The translations under genes were made by a program, and so were the position numbers. A model generated the notes under the pieces. It was given only the letters and a program-made list of their open reading frames with translations, searched no databases and was not told the DNA's origin. A stretch of DNA of 64,000 nucleotides from Rhodospirillum sp. (GTDB lineage Bacteria; Pseudomonadota; Alphaproteobacteria; Dongiales; Dongiaceae): the NCBI GenBank assembly GCA_013822765.1, contig PNKY01000013.1:1-64000 (forward strand). Reading direction: 5' to 3'. Below, in pieces: positions 62,577 to 64,000 of the stretch. Every line of letters begins with the position of its first letter. The stretch's first letter is position 1.

Positions 62577-63677
62577 ATGAAAAAAGTCGGCGTGGGCGTG
62601 ATCGGCTGCGGCGTCATCTCGGGCGACTATCTAAAGGCGGCGAAGGGCTTTCCGATCCTGGACATCCGCGGGCTCTCCGACATGGTTCCGGCGGCGGCCC
62701 AAGCGCGCGCGCGGGAATTTGGGCTGAAGGCGGTGAGCGTCGATGCGCTCCTTGCCGATCCCAGCATCGAGATCATCCTGAACCTGACGATCCCCAAGGC
62801 GCACGTCGCGGTTGGCCTGCAGGCGCTGGATGCCGGCAAGCATGTCTATTCGGAAAAGCCGCTCGGCGTCGCGTTCAAGGATGGCCGGAAGCTGATGGAG
62901 CGCGCGGCGAAAAAGAAGCTGCGCGTCGGCTCCGCGCCCGACACCTTCCTCGGTGGCGCGCACCAGACCTGCCGCAGGCTGATCGATTCCGGCAAGATCG
63001 GCACGCCGGTCGGCGGCACGGCCTATTTCATGTGCCCGGGCCACGAGCGCTGGCATCCCGCGCCGGATTTCTACTACCAGGCGGGCGGCGGGCCGGTTCT
63101 GGACATGGCGCCGTACTACCTGACCGGCCTAGTCAACCTGCTCGGGCCGGTGGCGCGGGTCGCAGCCATGACCTCCATGCCGAAAAAGGAGCGCACGATC
63201 ACCTCGCAGCCGCGCCACGGTCAGAAGATCCCGGTGCAGGTGGCGACGCATGCGGCCGGAACACTCGAATTCGTCTCCGGCGCGCTGGTGCAAGTCAGCA
63301 TGAGCTTCGACGTGCCGGCGCACCGGCATCTGCCGATCGAGATCTACGGCTCCGAGGGCACGCTCGTCGTGCCCGATCCGAACTGGTTCGGCGGCGAGAT
63401 CGAATTCGCCCCGGCCAAGGATAAATGGGTAAAGCTCAAGACCGAGTTCCCCTATGCTGACGCCAACTACCGCTCGATCGGCCTTGCCGACATGGCGCAC
63501 GCGATCCGCGCGAACCGGCCGCACCGGGCGAGCGGCGCGCTGGCACTGCACGTCCTCGAGGTGATGGAAGCGTTCGATCGCTCCGCGAAGGCGAGGACGA
63601 CGATCCCGATCGGCACACGGCCGGCGCGACCGGCGCCTTTGTCTGAGAGCCTCGTGCGGCGCAAGCTCGCGGCCTAA
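62577..63677 (+). CDS. Gfo/Idh/MocA-family NAD(P)-dependent oxidoreductase, ThuB-like
   Basis: The 366-residue protein has an N-terminal Rossmann domain ('VGVGVIGCGVISGDYLKAA') and the family's 'NLTIPKAHVAVGLQALDAGK' followed by 'HVYSEKPLG' with the catalytic EKP motif (Lys about 97). The C-terminal domain includes 'GGPVLDMAPYYLTGLVNLLG', the substrate Asp/Tyr region. With the following ThuA-domain gene it recalls rhizobial thuA/thuB, which oxidise disaccharides to 3-keto forms. The exact sugar is not known. Confidence 0.9.
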   Translation: MKKVGVGVIGCGVISGDYLKAAKGFPILDIRGLSDMVPAAAQARAREFGLKAVSVDALLADPSIEIILNLTIPKAHVAVGLQALDAGKHVYSEKPLGVAFKDGRKLMERAAKKKLRVGSAPDTFLGGAHQTCRRLIDSGKIGTPVGGTAYFMCPGHERWHPAPDFYYQAGGGPVLDMAPYYLTGLVNLLGPVARVAAMTSMPKKERTITSQPRHGQKIPVQVATHAAGTLEFVSGALVQVSMSFDVPAHRHLPIEIYGSEGTLVVPDPNWFGGEIEFAPAKDKWVKLKTEFPYADANYRSIGLADMAHAIRANRPHRASGALALHVLEVMEAFDRSAKARTTIPIGTRPARPAPLSESLVRRKLAA

Positions 63678-63699
63678 GCCAGGAGATAGGGAGAGAGAA

Positions 63700-64000
63700 A
63701 TGCGGGAAGCACTCGTCGTCTGGGGCGGCTGGAGCGGACACGAGCCGGAGCAGTGCGCCAAGATCATCTGCGACATGCTTGGAGGCGATGGCTTCAAGGT
63801 CTACGTAGAGACGACGACGGAAGCGTTCGCCGACCCCTCGATCAGGGACCTCAGTCTCATCGTGCCGATCATCACGATGGCGAAGATCGAGAAGGAAGAG
63901 GTGCAGAACCTCACCAAGGCGGTCGCGGGCGGTGTTGGGCTCGCCGGCTTTCACGGCGGCATGTGCGATGCGTTCCGCGAGTCGGTCGAGTATCAGTTCA
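63700..64000 (+). CDS. ThuA-domain protein, N-terminal fragment
   Basis: The frame runs from the ATG at 63700 (ggagata and ggagag purine-rich sites just before) to the window edge, giving 100 residues. The start 'MREALVVWGGWSGHEPEQCA' and later 'LAGFHGGMCDAFRES' are typical of the ThuA (trehalose utilisation) class I glutamine-amidotransferase-like fold, with the 'GFHGGMCDAF' turn. It follows the Gfo/Idh gene by 22 bp, the usual ThuA-ThuB partnership in sugar oxidation. The C-terminus is missing. Confidence 0.87.
   Translation, partial: MREALVVWGGWSGHEPEQCAKIICDMLGGDGFKVYVETTTEAFADPSIRDLSLIVPIITMAKIEKEEVQNLTKAVAGGVGLAGFHGGMCDAFRESVEYQF

Overview
The window is a GC-rich (about 63-65 % by eye), gene-dense stretch of a bacterial chromosome. 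It has almost no intergenic DNA, many ATGA stop/start overlaps, and a catabolic gene content: TRAP, TTT and ABC solute transporters, GntR/FCD regulators, hydantoinases, MmgE/PrpD proteins, BKACE, and aerobic CO dehydrogenase. This points to a metabolically versatile alphaproteobacterium, most likely Hyphomicrobiales (Bradyrhizobium/Rhodoplanes-like). That placement is inferred from gene content, not from a marker gene. I saw no rRNA, tRNA, CRISPR array, insertion sequence or phage gene.

Region 1 (1-9.5 kb): the 3' end of a VOC-family gene, then a minus-strand cox operon in the order coxC-coxM-coxS-coxL-coxD-coxE-coxF-mocA-like-coxG. CoxL carries the form I active-site motif AYRCSFR (Cys385), so this is a genuine aerobic CO dehydrogenase operon. 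CoxC is a membrane MHYT-LytTR regulator, and three TTCGTG direct repeats 20-21 bp apart lie just upstream of coxM.

Region 2 (9.9-18.8 kb): two dihydrodipicolinate-synthase-family aldolases diverge from a GntR regulator, a TRAP transporter (DctPQM) and an AldA-like aldehyde dehydrogenase. Together they form a probable acid-sugar or keto-acid catabolic unit. A GT29-like glycosyltransferase and an SAM methyltransferase follow.

Region 3 (18.8-38.1 kb): a probable regulon. A hydantoinase A/B operon encloses a five-gene branched-chain-type ABC transporter. Next come a polyamine-type ABC transporter without an ATPase, a GntR regulator and a class III aminotransferase. A divergent operon then encodes BKACE, thioesterase, FAD oxidoreductase, EutQ-like cupin, class I aminotransferase and an RraA-like aldolase. 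The three promoter regions share the motif (T/C)GTGATCACA-N5-T(G/A)T(G/A)AT. This looks like one substrate pathway (uptake, lactam or hydantoin opening, deamination, beta-keto acid cleavage) and is the best candidate in the window for an undescribed system.

Region 4 (38.1-47.9 kb): a minus-strand operon (class II aldolase, AbrB-type membrane protein, MmgE/PrpD) diverges from a GntR regulator. Downstream of the regulator are a TTT transporter (TctC-TctB, a VOC protein, an intrinsic terminator, TctA), a TSUP permease and a YegD-like Hsp70.

Region 5 (47.9-54.1 kb): an ornithine-cyclodeaminase-family gene diverges from an operon of three consecutive MmgE/PrpD paralogues plus an SDR that lacks the catalytic Ser and Tyr.

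Region 6 (54.1-64 kb): a 1234-residue RTX protein built of five repeats of about 210 residues; a TetR regulator with a clear operator, coupled to an alpha/beta-hydrolase-glycosyltransferase fusion; a PhyH-family dioxygenase; and a Gfo/Idh/MocA-ThuA pair cut by the window edge.
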